The notes under the pieces are model-generated. The model was not told the origin of the DNA. It saw only the letters and a list, made by a program, of their open reading frames with translations, and did not search any database. Made by a program: the position numbers and the translations under genes. Of a DNA stretch of 64,000 bases, positions 23,238-35,814 are shown piece by piece; positions within the stretch are counted from its first letter, which is position 1, and each line of letters starts with the position of its first letter. The DNA comes from Plasmodium brasilianum (lineage: Eukaryota; Apicomplexa; Aconoidasida; Haemosporida; Plasmodiidae), in contig NC_090121.1 of NCBI RefSeq assembly GCF_023973825.1, forward strand, positions 950,001-1,014,000, written 5' to 3'.

Positions 23238-23576
23238 ATGTGTAACAGTCTCTCTCTTTATTTAAATGTTTTATGCAAATACAAACGGACTGCTTCTTGT
23301 TATATTTACGTAATATTTTTGAGTTTAGATGATCGGGATATTGCAACTACTCATATTAATGTCATTCGAACAAGCTTTCGTGAACTCACATATATATATA
23401 TATATATTTATGTACATGTATATTTATGCGAAGGAATGTGTATAAACACACATATGTATATATATGACAAACAATATCAAAAGTGTTTAAAAACTTTTTT
23501 TTTTTTTTCCCACTTTCTTTTTTACTTTGAAATTTTTTATTTGATTATTTTCTTATTTGATTATATACCTATTTGA
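23238..23576 (+). CDS. Possible small ORF, function unknown
   Basis: A frame with a true ATG, 112 residues. The first 52 residues look protein-like (it begins MCNSLSLYLNVLCKYKRTAS and reaches DDRDIATTHINVIRTSFREL), then it passes through a TA repeat and a T run into hydrophobic repeat sequence. If real, it is probably spliced after about residue 53. No homology recognised. Confidence 0.2.
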   Translation: MCNSLSLYLNVLCKYKRTASCYIYVIFLSLDDRDIATTHINVIRTSFRELTYIYIYIYVHVYLCEGMCINTHMYIYDKQYQKCLKTFFFFSHFLFYFEIFYLIIFLFDYIPI

Positions 23577-23937
23577 TTATATACCTATTTGATTATATAC
23601 CTATTTGATTATATTCCTATTTGATTATATTACTATTTGATTATATTCCTATTTGATTATATACCTATTTGATTATACACCTATTTGATTATACACCTAT
23701 TTGATTATATACCTATTTGATTATATACCTATTTGATTATATACCTATTTGATTATATACCTATTTGATTATATTACTATTTGATTATATATCTATTTGA
23801 TTATATACCTATTTGATTATATTACTTTTTGATTATATTCCTATTTGATTATATATCTATTCGATTTTTTTCCTATTTGATTATATATCTATTTGATTTT
23901 TTTCCTATTTGATTATTTTCTTATTTGATTGTTTTCT
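23528..23937. repeat. 16-bp satellite (CCTATTTGATTATATA)
   Basis: About 25 copies of a 16-bp unit with point variants (ATATTC, ATATTA, ATACAC in the variable part) over about 410 bp. Intergenic. Confidence 0.95.
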
Positions 23938-24497
23938 TATTATCTTTTTTGATTATTTTGCTTATTCGCATTTCTCCTGTTTCACATTTTTCTTATGTTG
24001 ACGCTCCGTCATTTTATTACTTTGTTTTCACTGCTTTGACTTCACTATTTCAACTTTACTGTTCTGATTATCCTATTTTTCCTTTCCTATCTTGCTTTAA
24101 CTATTCTATTTTCCCTATATTGCTTTTCCTATGTTGCTTTTACTATTTTAATTTTACTATTCTACTTTCAACTCTTGTTATTTCCCTCCTTTGCTATGTA
24201 ATTGTTTTTTTGTATGTACAATATGGTATATAATATACATATTATGTATACAAGTATATATGTATATAAATATATATGCATATATGCATATATGTATATA
24301 TATACATAAGTATATATACTATATATATATTTACATACATACATGTATATACATTTTTTTTTTTTTAACACTGCAGATATGTGGTGAATATGCACAAGCG
24401 TATATTTCTATATTTCATAAAATTAAATAATAATGTACATGTATTTATAAAAAGAGTATTTAAATTTTAGATAAAACTATTTAACTATATGAGAATT

Positions 24498-24534
<37 letters not shown>

Positions 24535-24921
24535 TATATATATACGTGTATCATTATATACATACATGTACATATATATAATATGCGTGTATAATTATGT
24601 ACATTTATGTACGTATATATATTTATATATATGTAATATATTTATAGCAGTGAACTAAAAATTTTTTTTTTTTTTTTCCATTTTTGTTTGTAATATAGTT
24701 TTTTTTCGAAAGTTTTTTATTTCATTACTTCTTATATTTCTTTTTATTATATACTACATTTTCATATCATTTTTATCTAACAATTTTACATGATTATAAA
24801 TTTTTTTTTTTTTTATTTTATATATGATATACACTTATATACACTCGTTTAATTCAGTTATTCTTTACCATATACTGAGAAAAGGAAGTGAAAGTAAAAA
24901 TTAGAATATTTTATACTTACT

Positions 24922-25347
24922 TTATTTATGTTCTAGGTAAATTTTTAAGGGTGTTGGCATTTCATTAACATCAGTACTATTATTATGTTTTACATGGTTG
25001 ATGTTTTACGTCCGCTCAGCGCCCTCTTTGTACTATTAAATGTGGTTAACTGATGAATGTACGAACTTTTAAACTTGCCAACTTTTGAACTTTCCACGAA
25101 TTTGCCTTTTCAATATCTCATTGAAGGCAGAAAAATAAAATAACGACACTATAATATATACATATACATATATGTGCTTACATAAACACATACATACCTA
25201 ATATGCGGCAGTTGTTAATGGCAGATCATGTGAAGGATAAAAATTTCCCTGTATTTGTTGTTATGTTTAAAATTAAAAAAAAAAAGTTTTCAGAAAATCC
25301 TCGTTTACTTACCTAATGGAAAATAAAATTTGGGGCCGTTTTATCAT
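24922..25347 (-). CDS. Candidate short spliced gene or 3' exons, function unknown
   Basis: Not recognised. Minus-strand exon 25347-25313 (donor ATTAG|GTAAGT, phase 2) joins exon 24976-24922 (acceptor AATAATAG, stop TAA). The joined frame reads from an ATG through KRPQILFSIS to a polar tail TDVNEMPTPLKIYLEHK, 29 residues from that ATG. The frame is open further upstream, so these may be the last two exons of a longer gene. The acceptor lacks a pyrimidine tract, which is the main weakness. Confidence 0.3.
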
Positions 25348-26420
25348 AACACATGCACGTGTACCATAAACATATACTATGTACACTTACACTTACACGT
25401 ACACTTACACGTACACTTACACGTACACTTACACATACGCGTACCCATACCAATACACATACCCATACGCATATACTTTTATTTATAATATAACATAACA
25501 CTGCATTACTTAACATAATTTTTTTATTTTTTTTCAAATTATTCCGCATTATAAAAAATTGCGAATTAGTAAAATTAAAATTGGAAACAACATTGTAGAT
25601 TAATGTAAGTAATGGGAATACCAAAATGGAGATAAAGCATTCATGCAAAGGGGAAAAATAACAAGAAAATTAAAACAAGAAAAAAAAGAAGAAAAAGAAT
25701 AAAAGAAAGATAAACATTGTAAATGTTTAAATTTTATTTTGTTTGATTCAATCCCTTGCCGTTACAACGTTCCCATTCTGTTCAAAAAAAGAAAGTATAA
25801 AAAAAAAAAAGAAGAAAAAATAATAAAAAAAATAAAGTAAATAAATAAATAAAATACAATAAAATACAATGCAATAAAATAAATAAATAATTAATTAATT
25901 AATTAAAATACAACAAAATAAATGCAATAAAATTAATTAATAAAATAAAATAACATCAAAAGTGGTACAAGTCAACAGCCAGTTATGTTCTTATATTACG
26001 AAGTTATTTCTCATTCGAACCGGAAAACTAGCATAATGTATATATTCTATGTGCAAAGGATATATGTGTGAATGCACACATATATATATATATACATATA
26101 TATTTTTATATATGCGTAAGTACGCCTGCGGGAATATAATTTTATCCGAGTTGTGTCTATCCTTTAGTGAAAGCATTATATGAAATAAATTGCACACGTT
26201 TAGAAACATAATACTGTTGACATAAAGTGTTAATGTAGAAACAACTAATTTAATTTTTTTTACGTAAATTGTGTTGTGTGTGCCGTTGGCAGTTCTTTTC
26301 AGCGTAACACTTATAATAGTTGTACAAATTGAGGATGTTTCTATTATTTTATTATATTTCACAAATCATGCGTAAAAGAGTTTCATTGAAACAAATTTCA
26401 AGCTGCCTTATTTTGTTGGC

Positions 26421-26451
<31 letters not shown>

Positions 26452-28273
26452 GAGTATTTGCATCAGTTGGGTTTTTTATATGAACATATTAATAGTATGA
26501 CCAAAAGAAAATGAAGCAGAAAATATAACATGTGAAATATAAAACCTAACATACGTGGTGTGTAAAATGTGAAGTGTTTTTCCTTCTATATTTTCTTTCA
26601 TTGCTGCGTCGAAGTTCAATGCACTTCTATTTGATGATAACAAGTTTTAGTTTTCATTTACATTAGGAACATTAAATATAACTCAGTAATGAGAGGGTAT
26701 ATGTGATTGTGTTTTGTATGTATAAACAATTTGAGATCATTTTCTGTCCTTGAATCATTCCTAAAATTTTAGTTACTCTTTTTCTTTTTTTTTTCTGCAC
26801 ACATTATATGTATTTATTTGTTCTTTTTATACTTACCTCCTATATCATTTACAATTATGCAAAAAAGTACAAACGAAATAGCTAAAAGGATATTTCCCTT
26901 AATACAAAAATGTTTATTGCTATATAATTTTTTTTAATTTGAATTGTCTTATGATCTTATATTTTTTTAATACTTTTCAGTGGTATAGGATTGGGATAAC
27001 TCTATAAGAGTCCTCTTAAAACATATAATAATTGGATTAACAACATATATATTTTTTTTTTTTAATCATGCTTAAATAGAAGGAATAGAAACTTGAAAAA
27101 ATTTGAATTTCCTTTCCAATTCTTCCTGGTACATTAAAAATTAAAAACATCTTTTTTTAATTTTTAAAACCGAGGAATTTTTGGTATTTTTTATTCGACT
27201 CTAAATTTTATATTGTTACTCTTCTGTAACAATTGTTCGCATGAACAACCAGAGAATACAGCTAAAAGGTAAACACATGAAAAAAGAAGAGAAAAAAGAA
27301 AAAGAAAAAGGAAAAGGAAAAGAATATGAAAATGAATATGAGAGTGAAAATGAAGATAAAAATGAAGATGAAAATGAAAATGAAAAAATACCACATAATA
27401 CCAAAAAATACGAAAAAGTACCAAAAAATACCAAATAATACAAAAAAAACAAAAAAATTATGACCAGTTCAGAAAAAAAAAGTTAACACTATGAACAGAC
27501 AAATTATCCGATTGAGGGAAAGTACTAAAAAGAGTAATGTGATAAAAAGAGCTTAAAAAATAAAAGTTTGAAGATTAAAATAAAACCATATGCTACTAAA
27601 TTTTCCAAAAATAAAAAAAAAAGAAAAAAGAAAATTTTAAACGAACAATAAGCTTCTATTTCTTTTTTTTTTATTTTATATATAGTATGCATTTTGTATT
27701 AAGTAAAATATTTTCTATTTTTCCTATTTTATTATATTATTATTTTATTATTTTTCGTTTTTTCTTATTTCCTTATTTTTCGTTTTTTCTTATTTCCTTA
27801 TTTTTCGTTTTTTCTTATTTCCTTATTTTTCGTTTTTTCTTATTTCCTTATTTTTCGTTTTTTCGTATTTCCTTATTTTTCGTATTTTCCCTATTTTCCC
27901 TATTTTCCCTATTTTTCTTTTTTTGTTTTTCTTCCCCTTCTGTTTCCTGCTTTTTTTCGCTGACTTTCTACTTATATAACTTTGTTTTTTACAATTTCTC
28001 AATTTTACAATTTTCAGCTATTCTTGTGCACATTTGCAAACAAATAAAACATCTGTAATATAATGTAGATGTGTATGTGCAAATATAGTTTGCTTAGGAA
28101 CAGGGACAAAACATAGTAGGAGGCATTTAATCGAAGTGAATATTTGCGTAGAGTCTTTTAAAATATACATTTATGTATGTGCGCATGTGCATGTTTGTAT
28201 GTATGTGCTTTTGTATAGTACATACATGTCAACGTGTATTTAAGAAAAAATGAAAGGATGAAATAAACATAAT
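25348..28273. other. Divergent intergenic region, right part
   Basis: Contains a 12-bp CGTACACTTACA repeat at about 25383-25440, (TA)n tracts, a charged Lys/Glu frame (27241-27438) of low complexity and the 25-bp T-rich satellite. A minus-strand frame at 25991-26362 (123 codons, no ATG for the first 51) and a plus-strand frame from ATG 26335 to 26514 both look partly protein-like; I could not decide between them. It should include the promoter of the coiled-coil gene at 28274. Confidence 0.45.
27757..27885. repeat. 25-bp T-rich satellite
   Basis: About five copies of a 25-bp unit CGTTTTTTCTTATTTCCTTA followed by TTTTT, decaying into CCCTATTTT repeats to about 27912. Confidence 0.9.
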
Positions 28274-30938
28274 ATGGAATTGGATGAACAACTGGAAAGT
28301 GAGTTAACAATTCATGAAACACATGTTCATACGGACGACAAAAAAAATGAAACACGCTTGAATAGTTTACACATAAATATAAAAAATAATGGATGTATGC
28401 ATGACACAGTTGAGGGGAAAGAACGAGAGCATTTAATTAATTCTTATCAGGAGGATACGTATGAAAAAAAAAAGAAAAAAAAAGAATGTGTTTTACGTTA
28501 TATTAACAATGAGGGAGTCTCTATGATCAGCAGTTATGATCATATAATCAATGTTAATGAATCTTCTCCCAGCAATGTGGACATTATTAATATACACGAA
28601 AAAGCGAAAACAAATTACAAGATTGATATATCATTAAGTTCTAACACGAGTGTAAAATATACAGATCAAAAAGCTAATAACATAAACAACGATGATAATA
28701 ATTTGTCAGATAGCGCAAATGATCTATCTCAAGCAAATGTGTTTTTGAAGGAGATGAAGAGAGCAAACGCTGTCTCTTCAAGTCTATATGATGTAAATTC
28801 TTCAGACAATGAAAGAAAAAATTTGCACTTGGCATACTACTCTAGTGAATGCAATTTTCTGCCCAGGGAAAAAACGAACCGTTCGTGTCATTCGAGCGGA
28901 TCATGCAGATCGAACCGTCCAACTCGATCAAACCGATCAATCCTATCAAACCGATCAATCCGATCGAACCGATCAATCCGATCAAACCGATCAATCCGAT
29001 CAAACCGATCAAACCAATCAGACCGATCAAACCGATCAGACCGATCAAACCGATCAGACCGATCAAACCTATCAATCCAATCAAACCGATCAATCCAATC
29101 AAACCGATCAAACCGATCAAACCCATCAAACCGATCAATCCAATCAAACCTATCAATCCAATCAAACCGATCAATCCAATCAAACCTATCAATCCAATCA
29201 AACCCATCAATCCGTTCAAACCTTTTAAACGGTTTAATATTACCTAGTGAAGAAAAGATAAACACTCTCAAAAGTTTATCTTATGAGAATAATAAAAAAC
29301 ATGAACAAGCCAGAAAATTTAGCATTGACAAGGGAAATGAACCTTCTGGTCATAATAATGACGAAGCGGCTATGATAAACAGTGACAACTGTAATGAAGA
29401 TAGTGATGATGACAAAGAAATAAAAAACATATTAAATGTACTTGAAAATTTAAAGAATTATAAATTTCATGATTCGGACAATTTTGAAAATGACGAAAAT
29501 TATGAACATTTTGATGATAAAGATGGATTTAATGAAGAAAATTCCAGCTCTCATACGGATGAAAATGGAAAGGATAATTATAGAAAAGCTGCTAATTCTC
29601 TTCATGATCAGAACACACCTTTCTTAGGAAACGCACACACATTTGGTAGTGTGAATGGAAATGTAGATGAATATACGAAGGTAAATGCAAATGCAAATGC
29701 AAATACGTTTGCAAGTACAAATGCAAATGCAAATACGCTTGCAAGTACAAATGCAAATGCAAATACGTTTGCAAGTACAAATACAAATGCAAAAACAAAA
29801 GCGCGTGATAATAAAGAATATATAGATATTCCAAGGATAAAAGATGCATATAAGAAATATGCTGTTTTGAGCAACCATTTTGATGAATATGAACTAAAGG
29901 AAAGATATATAGAACAAAATAATGAAAACAGAGTGACAGTTCAATACATTTGCGGACAGAACGATGAGGAAGAAAAGAACAGTCAAGACGAATTGCTTGA
30001 AAGGAATTATGATATGATGGGTGATGAGTCGTATGAACAGTATGACCTGGATTGTAACAAAAAATGTACAAACGAAGAAGAAAAAAGAAACATACCAAAT
30101 AAAAGCACATCAACATCATATGGTATACACATAAAACAAATTGTAAATGACGAATATGTAAACAATGAATTTTGTAGTTCATCGAATTATGTTAAAAAAA
30201 AAAAAAAAAAAAAAAAAGACATGGATATGGACATAGGGATAGAGATGGAAATGCACACAAAGCAGGACAAAAATGATGAGCACAATCAGAAGGAGGAAAT
30301 AATATTAGATGCACAAAGTAGTAATATGATGCAAAACAACTGCTCCAGTACTGACAAAAAAGAGGCAAAAGTTTTAGAGAAAATACGAAAAAAAAAACTT
30401 CTAAGAGATAATGTTAATAACTTGAAAAATAAGGAGCAAAATTACCTGAACAGTTCAGGTGATTTAAATGCAAATGTAACCAACTCAAATGTGACAAATT
30501 ATGCATGTACAAAGACGGACAGAATAGACAATAATGCTCATAATGTCTCTGATACGACTAGTACTAAGAATGTATATTTTCAAAATAAGGACTTATCTGA
30601 GGAAATCAAAAATATAATGAATGTAAACAATAGTGTAAATGAAGAAAGTAATTTTGAATTTGACCGTTATCTGAACAAGCTACAGAATTTGAAAAGTCTG
30701 CTTCACCAGGAAAATTGCGCCAGTGGGCATGAGGACGATAGCGATGTGGACGGTAAAGATGACAAAAATAATGAGGAGGATGGTAACGATGATGATGATG
30801 ATAGTAGTAGTAATATTCGTGTAAGTAGAGATGAACAGTCTGACGTGGGTGATAAGACAGAAATTGAGGGAAGAGAAGATGAAGCAGAGATTGACAAAGT
30901 GGAAGAGAGAAAAAAGAACAAAAAAAGAACAAAAAAGG

Positions 30939-30976
<38 letters not shown>

Positions 30977-33900
30977 AAAGGGAAAGGGAAAGGGAAAGAG
31001 AAAGAGAAAGAGAGAGCAAAAGAGAGAGCAAAAGAGAGAGCGAAAGAGAGGGCGAAAGAGATAGCGAAAGAGAGAGCGAACGGGAAAGTCATCAAGATAA
31101 CCAACACGATAGCCAACACCAAACTACTGTTCAGTGTCGAGGGGAGGAAAACAGTAGTGTACAAAATGAAACAAATAAGTATGCACTACGAAATAGTGCA
31201 AAGGAAAATTCAGAGCGTTCTGGCGCACGCACCCTAGAGATACAAGTGCTAGTCGAAAAGTACAAGTTTTTAAAAAATGAAATGAAAAATATGCAAAATA
31301 AAATAGTGAGCTACAAAAAAATGGAAAAAACATATCATAAGAGTAAAGAGAAATATAAGAACAAACTGTCAATGATTAATGAGTATGAGAAAAAAATTGA
31401 TTACATTATAACAGATTTTAACAAATTAAAAGAAGCATGTACAAGTAAGGAAAAAAAGCTAGCTAAATATGAAGAAATAACAAAATATATGAATGAACAA
31501 TTTTGTATTAGTAAAATACAATTCGAAAATAAAATGAATGAGTATGTTGTCTTTTTAAAAAAGAAGGATTCAGATATATATATGCTTAAAGAACTGATTA
31601 AAGAAAAAGAAAAAATCATTTCTTTTAATGAAAATATACTTAAACAGTATAAAAATGATATAGACGACATGTTAAGGCAAAACATAGAAAGAGTTGAACA
31701 TGTTAAGGCAAAATTAAAAACGCAGCAAAGTATGATAGCAGAAAAAAATACAAAAATACAAAAAATGGAACAAGATGTTAGAATATATATAGAAAAAGTA
31801 AATAAAATGGAGGGTGAAATAAAAACATTAGAGTATCAAATAGATCTAGATAAAGAGAAACAAAAGGTATTAAAAAAAAATAGTGAAAAAGAAGCGGAAA
31901 AAAATGCAAAATTGACAGATGAGTTAGACCAAATGAATAAAGAAAATAGGGAGTTACATTACAAAGTAGAGCATTTATTAAAAAATGAAAAAATTATATT
32001 GAACGATAAAAACGAATTAGTTGAATGGAACAAGAACCTGAACAAAGAGATAGAAAAGGTTAGGATCGAAATGAATATACTTCTAGTGGAAAAGGAAAAA
32101 GTAGAAGAAATGTATAATATGAAAAAGTCAGAAAAGATTAAAATAGACCAACAGGTAGAAATACTGAAGGAAGAAAATGAACGGAAGGATGATGAACTAG
32201 TCAAATTAAAAGAAATGCTGTCCCATCTAGAAAAACAAAAAGTTGAACTAAGCGAAGAGAGGGATGAACTGAATAAAAAGAAAGAAATAGAAACTACAGA
32301 AAAGGAAAATATACAGAGCATTTTTGAGAAAGCAAATAAAGAAATAGAACAATACATACGTGAAAAGAAGTTATTGGAAGAGAAAGTAGAAGAATTACAA
32401 AAATGCAAAGATGCTGTAGTTACTAGGAGTGAAGAGGATATTAAAAAGTTGAAAGAACAGATAACAGAGTTAGAACAAAAACTGGATGAGGAAAATAAAT
32501 TATATTGTAAAGAAAAAGAAGTAATAGAAAATTTAAATGAAGAAAAAAAAAAAATTATTAAAGAATGTGAAAAATTGAAAAATAAAAATAAAAAAATTAC
32601 AACCAAATTGAAAGAAAATAAAATAAATAATGAAGAAAATTTAAATAAAATTAAAAGAGAAAAAGAGGATTTCCTTGAAAAGGAAAAGGATAATTTTTCG
32701 GAAAAGGTTCATTCACTCGAATTAGCTTTTCAGCAGTCATATAACGAAATACATGAACAAAAGAATGACTTAGAAATGGAATTAAAGGAATTAAAAATAA
32801 TAAATGAAGATATAAAGAAAAACTCGAAAAATCTTCTAAATGTAAATGATGTGTTGATAAAAGAAATGAAAACATACAATGAGGAGAAGGAAAAATTTAT
32901 TAAAGGGTTAAACCACATTAAACAAGCTTATATCAAAATAAAAAATGAAAATGAACAACTCAAAAAAGATGCTTTTACATATATCAAAAAAGAAGTACAA
33001 GAGAATTACGTTCCTGTCGATACGCATAATAATATATTAACAGAGCAAAAAAGGATAAATTTAGAAAAAGACATGCTCAGGACGCAACTGAAGGAGAAGG
33101 AGGCGCTCATAATAAACCTGAATAAGGAAAACTTCGAAATGAATGAACAATTGGGAAGAATAACGAAGGAAAACGAGGATCTAAACACAAACATAAAGGT
33201 CAAGGCGAAGATTACGGAGGATGTGGTGCTCAACGTGGAGGTGAAACTGCGAGACGCTAGTGCAGGCGTGTGTGTATATGCATATGCGCCTATATATGTG
33301 TGTGTACCTGTGGATGTGCATATTATCTGCATATCATATGCATATCATATGCATATTATGTGTATATTATGTGTATATTATGTGTATATTATGTGTATAT
33401 TATGTGTATATTATGTGTATATTATGTGTATATTATGTGTATACGTGTTTGCTCATTAGCAGACACTCATTAACTTCTTTCCCCCTTTTGCGCCTATTTT
33501 TTCCGCGTGCAGAAGTTGAAGCTGGACTTGAACAGCAAAGAAGAAGAGATAAAAAAAAAGACGTTGGAGGTCAAGAAAATAGAGAGGGACTACAAAAAGT
33601 TATTAGACGATTACAAGACAGAAAAGAAAAATTTAGTTTCAAAATATGAAAATGAGTTAGATGCATACATGAGCAAGTGCGAATCTACCCATACAAAGTA
33701 TAAGAAGTGTGAGGAAGAGGTGAGGACTGATATAATAAAATCATACTCGTGTGTTGTATAATAAATGCAGTGATGAATGTATTTATACCTGAACGTGTGC
33801 ATGTACAATGTATTTTTCCGTAACATGTGCACAATTCGCTCAGCGTACGCAAGGATGAGGTTTCCTAAAAATGCATTTTTATAAACTACTATGAAGACAT

Positions 33901-34947
33901 GCAAATTGGTCTTTTTTTTTTTTTTATATCACCGTGAAGATGTTTGCGGAATATGCAAACGAGCAGAATACACACGTGCATACATATACATATATATGCC
34001 TAACCTTTTTTATACATATTGACCGCAAAACATGCTTGTATCTCATTTCTCTCCTGTCCCGTAATATAGGTTAAGGAACTAAAAAATAAACTGAACTTGA
34101 AGGACGAAGTAATAGAGTACACCCATAAGGAAATTGAAAAAATTAAGGAAGTGTTCTGGTACATAAGAACAAAATGCTCCATTGTAGTATTCGTGCCAAT
34201 ATGCGTGTGGGTCAAAGTATTCGTTCTAGTATGCGTAGTAGTATTCATTCCATTGTGCATACGCGTAATAGTGTTCATTCCATTGTGCATACGCGTAATA
34301 GTATTCATTCCATTGTGCATACGCGTAATAGTATTCATTCCATTGTGTAACTTTGTCGGCATCATCCCGTTTTCTCATCCTTCTCCTAGCGTTCTAGCTT
34401 GTTCACTGCGCCGAGCTCTTTCATGGTACTCTTTTTTGTTTTATTTTTATCCATTTGTAGTAACGAATACGAATGCAAAATAAAAAATGTTATAGAAGAA
34501 AAGGATAAGGAATTATATGCAATGCAGAAGAAGTATAAGGAGCTGCATGAAGACAACAACGTAAGTTCAATTGTGAAAAAAAAAAAAAAAAAGCACACAT
34601 GTGTATGTGCGTATGTGTGTGCATACGTATATGCAGATGTATGGGTATATGAATATACATAGATATATGTAATCACACATTCACATGTGCACACATTATA
34701 TGCACTGTACCTGACGAATATTTTCACCCCTTGGGCAATTTCTTTCCCCTCAGGTAAGTAAAAACGAAATAATAAAATTACACAAAATGTTGGAGGAGGC
34801 AAATAAAAAAATAAAAAAGAGAGACATGGAAATGTACATACTACTTGAAGAAAACAAAAAACAAAAAGAAAAGGCTGCCAAGAAAATGAACAAGGTGAAT
34901 GAATTGCTAAATAATATACAAAAGGAATATACAGACAATATTCCTTA
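28274..34947 (+). CDS. Large coiled-coil protein, five exons, frame break in a poly-A run
   Basis: Function unknown; no enzyme motif. Exons are 28274-33240, 33513-33719, 34070-34158, 34461-34560 and 34756-34947, with junction phases 0, 0, 2 and 0 and donors GTGAAA, GTGAGG, GTACAT and GTAAGT. Exon 1 changes frame at a run of 36 A (30939-30974): upstream reads in one frame, and the frame one base different runs open from there into the heptad-rich region. One base more or two fewer in the run would make one protein of about 1,850 residues. Residues 1-900 are low complexity (RSN/RSI repeats, NANANTFAST repeats, acidic stretches); about 990-1850 is almost continuous Lys/Glu/Leu coiled coil, like myosin-tail or golgin-type tethers and cytoskeletal proteins. 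Three introns carry minisatellites or microsatellites. Confidence 0.85.
28909..29227 (+). repeat. 9-bp coding repeat (RSN/RSI/QSN) open in all frames
   Basis: About 35 units of nine bases (CGATCAAAC, CGATCAATC, CAATCAAAC) encode Arg-Ser-Asn/Ile or Gln-Ser-Asn in the coiled-coil gene. Since the period is a multiple of three and no frame contains a stop word, other frames on both strands also stay open for 125-139 codons; those are shadows. Confidence 0.95.
29680..29800 (+). repeat. NANANTFAST coding repeat
   Basis: Three copies of a 36-bp, 12-residue unit (NANANTFASTNA type) in the coiled-coil gene. Confidence 0.9.
30939..30974. repeat. Poly-A run of 36 in coding sequence, site of frame change
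   Basis: The run sits between Lys-rich codons. The frame entering the run would end at 31235-31237; the frame leaving it in phase with the downstream coiled coil is shifted by one base. Whether this is sequencing or assembly error, polymorphism or slippage cannot be told from the sequence. Confidence 0.95.
33340..33446. repeat. 11-bp intron minisatellite (TATTATGTGTA)
   Basis: About nine tandem 11-bp units within intron 1 (33241-33512) of the coiled-coil gene. Confidence 0.93.
34232..34346. repeat. 30-bp intron minisatellite
   Basis: Nearly four copies of a 30-bp unit (TTCATTCCATTGTGCATACG plus CGTAATAGTA) within intron 3 (34159-34460) of the coiled-coil gene. Confidence 0.93.
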
Positions 34948-35091
34948 AAATGTAAGTAAATTTTGTGCTTACGCTGTTTGCGCTTATGCAATTTTGCGGT
35001 TATGCAATTTTGCGGTTGCACATTTTTTCAGTTTGGGACATTTTTACGATCTACAAATTTTGAATCTCCTTTTAAAAATTTTCCTTTTTAA

Positions 35092-35125
<34 letters not shown>

Positions 35126-35814
35126 TCGCAGCCACATTGTTATGGTTATAATTTTGAATTCGTTGTGTCAAAAATTTTTTGTTTTTCGTTATTCCTTATT
35201 CGTTTTTTATTTTTTTATATTTCGTTTCTCATTTTTAACGTGTACCAATTTTGAACAGTATGTTGTGGTTTGTCTTATTTTGCATCCCTTGTGTTTACAT
35301 ACACAAAAAAAAAAAAAAAAAAAGAATAAAAATAAAAATAACGACATTACAAAATTAACAAGATAAATTATGATATGTGTTATATGGCATAATACGATGT
35401 GAAATAACAAAATAAAAAATAAAACAAATCGAAACAGAGAAAAATAATACAGCATGGAGTGCTATGAGATGGAGTGCTATCAGATAGTGCGGTACAGTAT
35501 GGTACGGTGTAACTGCGCTTTCATAGGTAAAGGTCGATTACATATACATATTATATACATACGCGCCTTTTTTAATAAAACCATTATGATATTGTTTTAA
35601 TAAACACAAAATTTTAAAAGACGTTTCCTTCTGCATTCACTAGTGCGATACACATATGTATGCACTTATAAATGCACGCATGCATGTATGTGCGTGTGAC
35701 GAACAGTTTTTACTCATTTGATAATGCGTAAAATGCTAATAATAGTCAATCAGACGGGGGAGAGAAATAGGTAAATATCGAAAAATACACACAATTTTGC
35801 ATAAAAACATTTAT
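34948..35814. other. Intergenic DNA between convergent genes
   Basis: Between the ends of the coiled-coil gene (+) and the helicase gene (-). Holds two long A runs (35099-35125 and 35305-35323) and no coding exon that I could find; should contain both 3' UTRs. Confidence 0.65.

Larger units (their letters stand above)
22585..24921. other. Divergent intergenic region, left part, repeat-rich
   Basis: Upstream of the minus-strand WD gene. It holds the A/G-rich AATAGAATA repeat, a 16-bp satellite, TACATA blocks (24230-24350, 24500-24650) and homopolymers. The only frame of note is at 23238 (listed). Part must serve as promoter for the WD gene, but no motif can be named. Confidence 0.5.

Noticed and set aside
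25991..26362. 123-codon minus-strand frame reading ICTTIISVTLKRTANGTHNT
   Set aside because: No ATG in its first 51 codons, passes through a TA repeat, and an upstream exon was not found; a plus-strand frame from 26335 competes for the same DNA.
27241..27438. Charged Lys/Glu/Asn frame with a true ATG
   Set aside because: Composition is that of a simple GAAAAT repeat; likely 5' flank of the coiled-coil gene.
28842..29271. Four extra long frames overlapping the RSN repeat on both strands
   Set aside because: They are shadows of a 9-bp repeat that has no stop in most registers and begin and end with the array.
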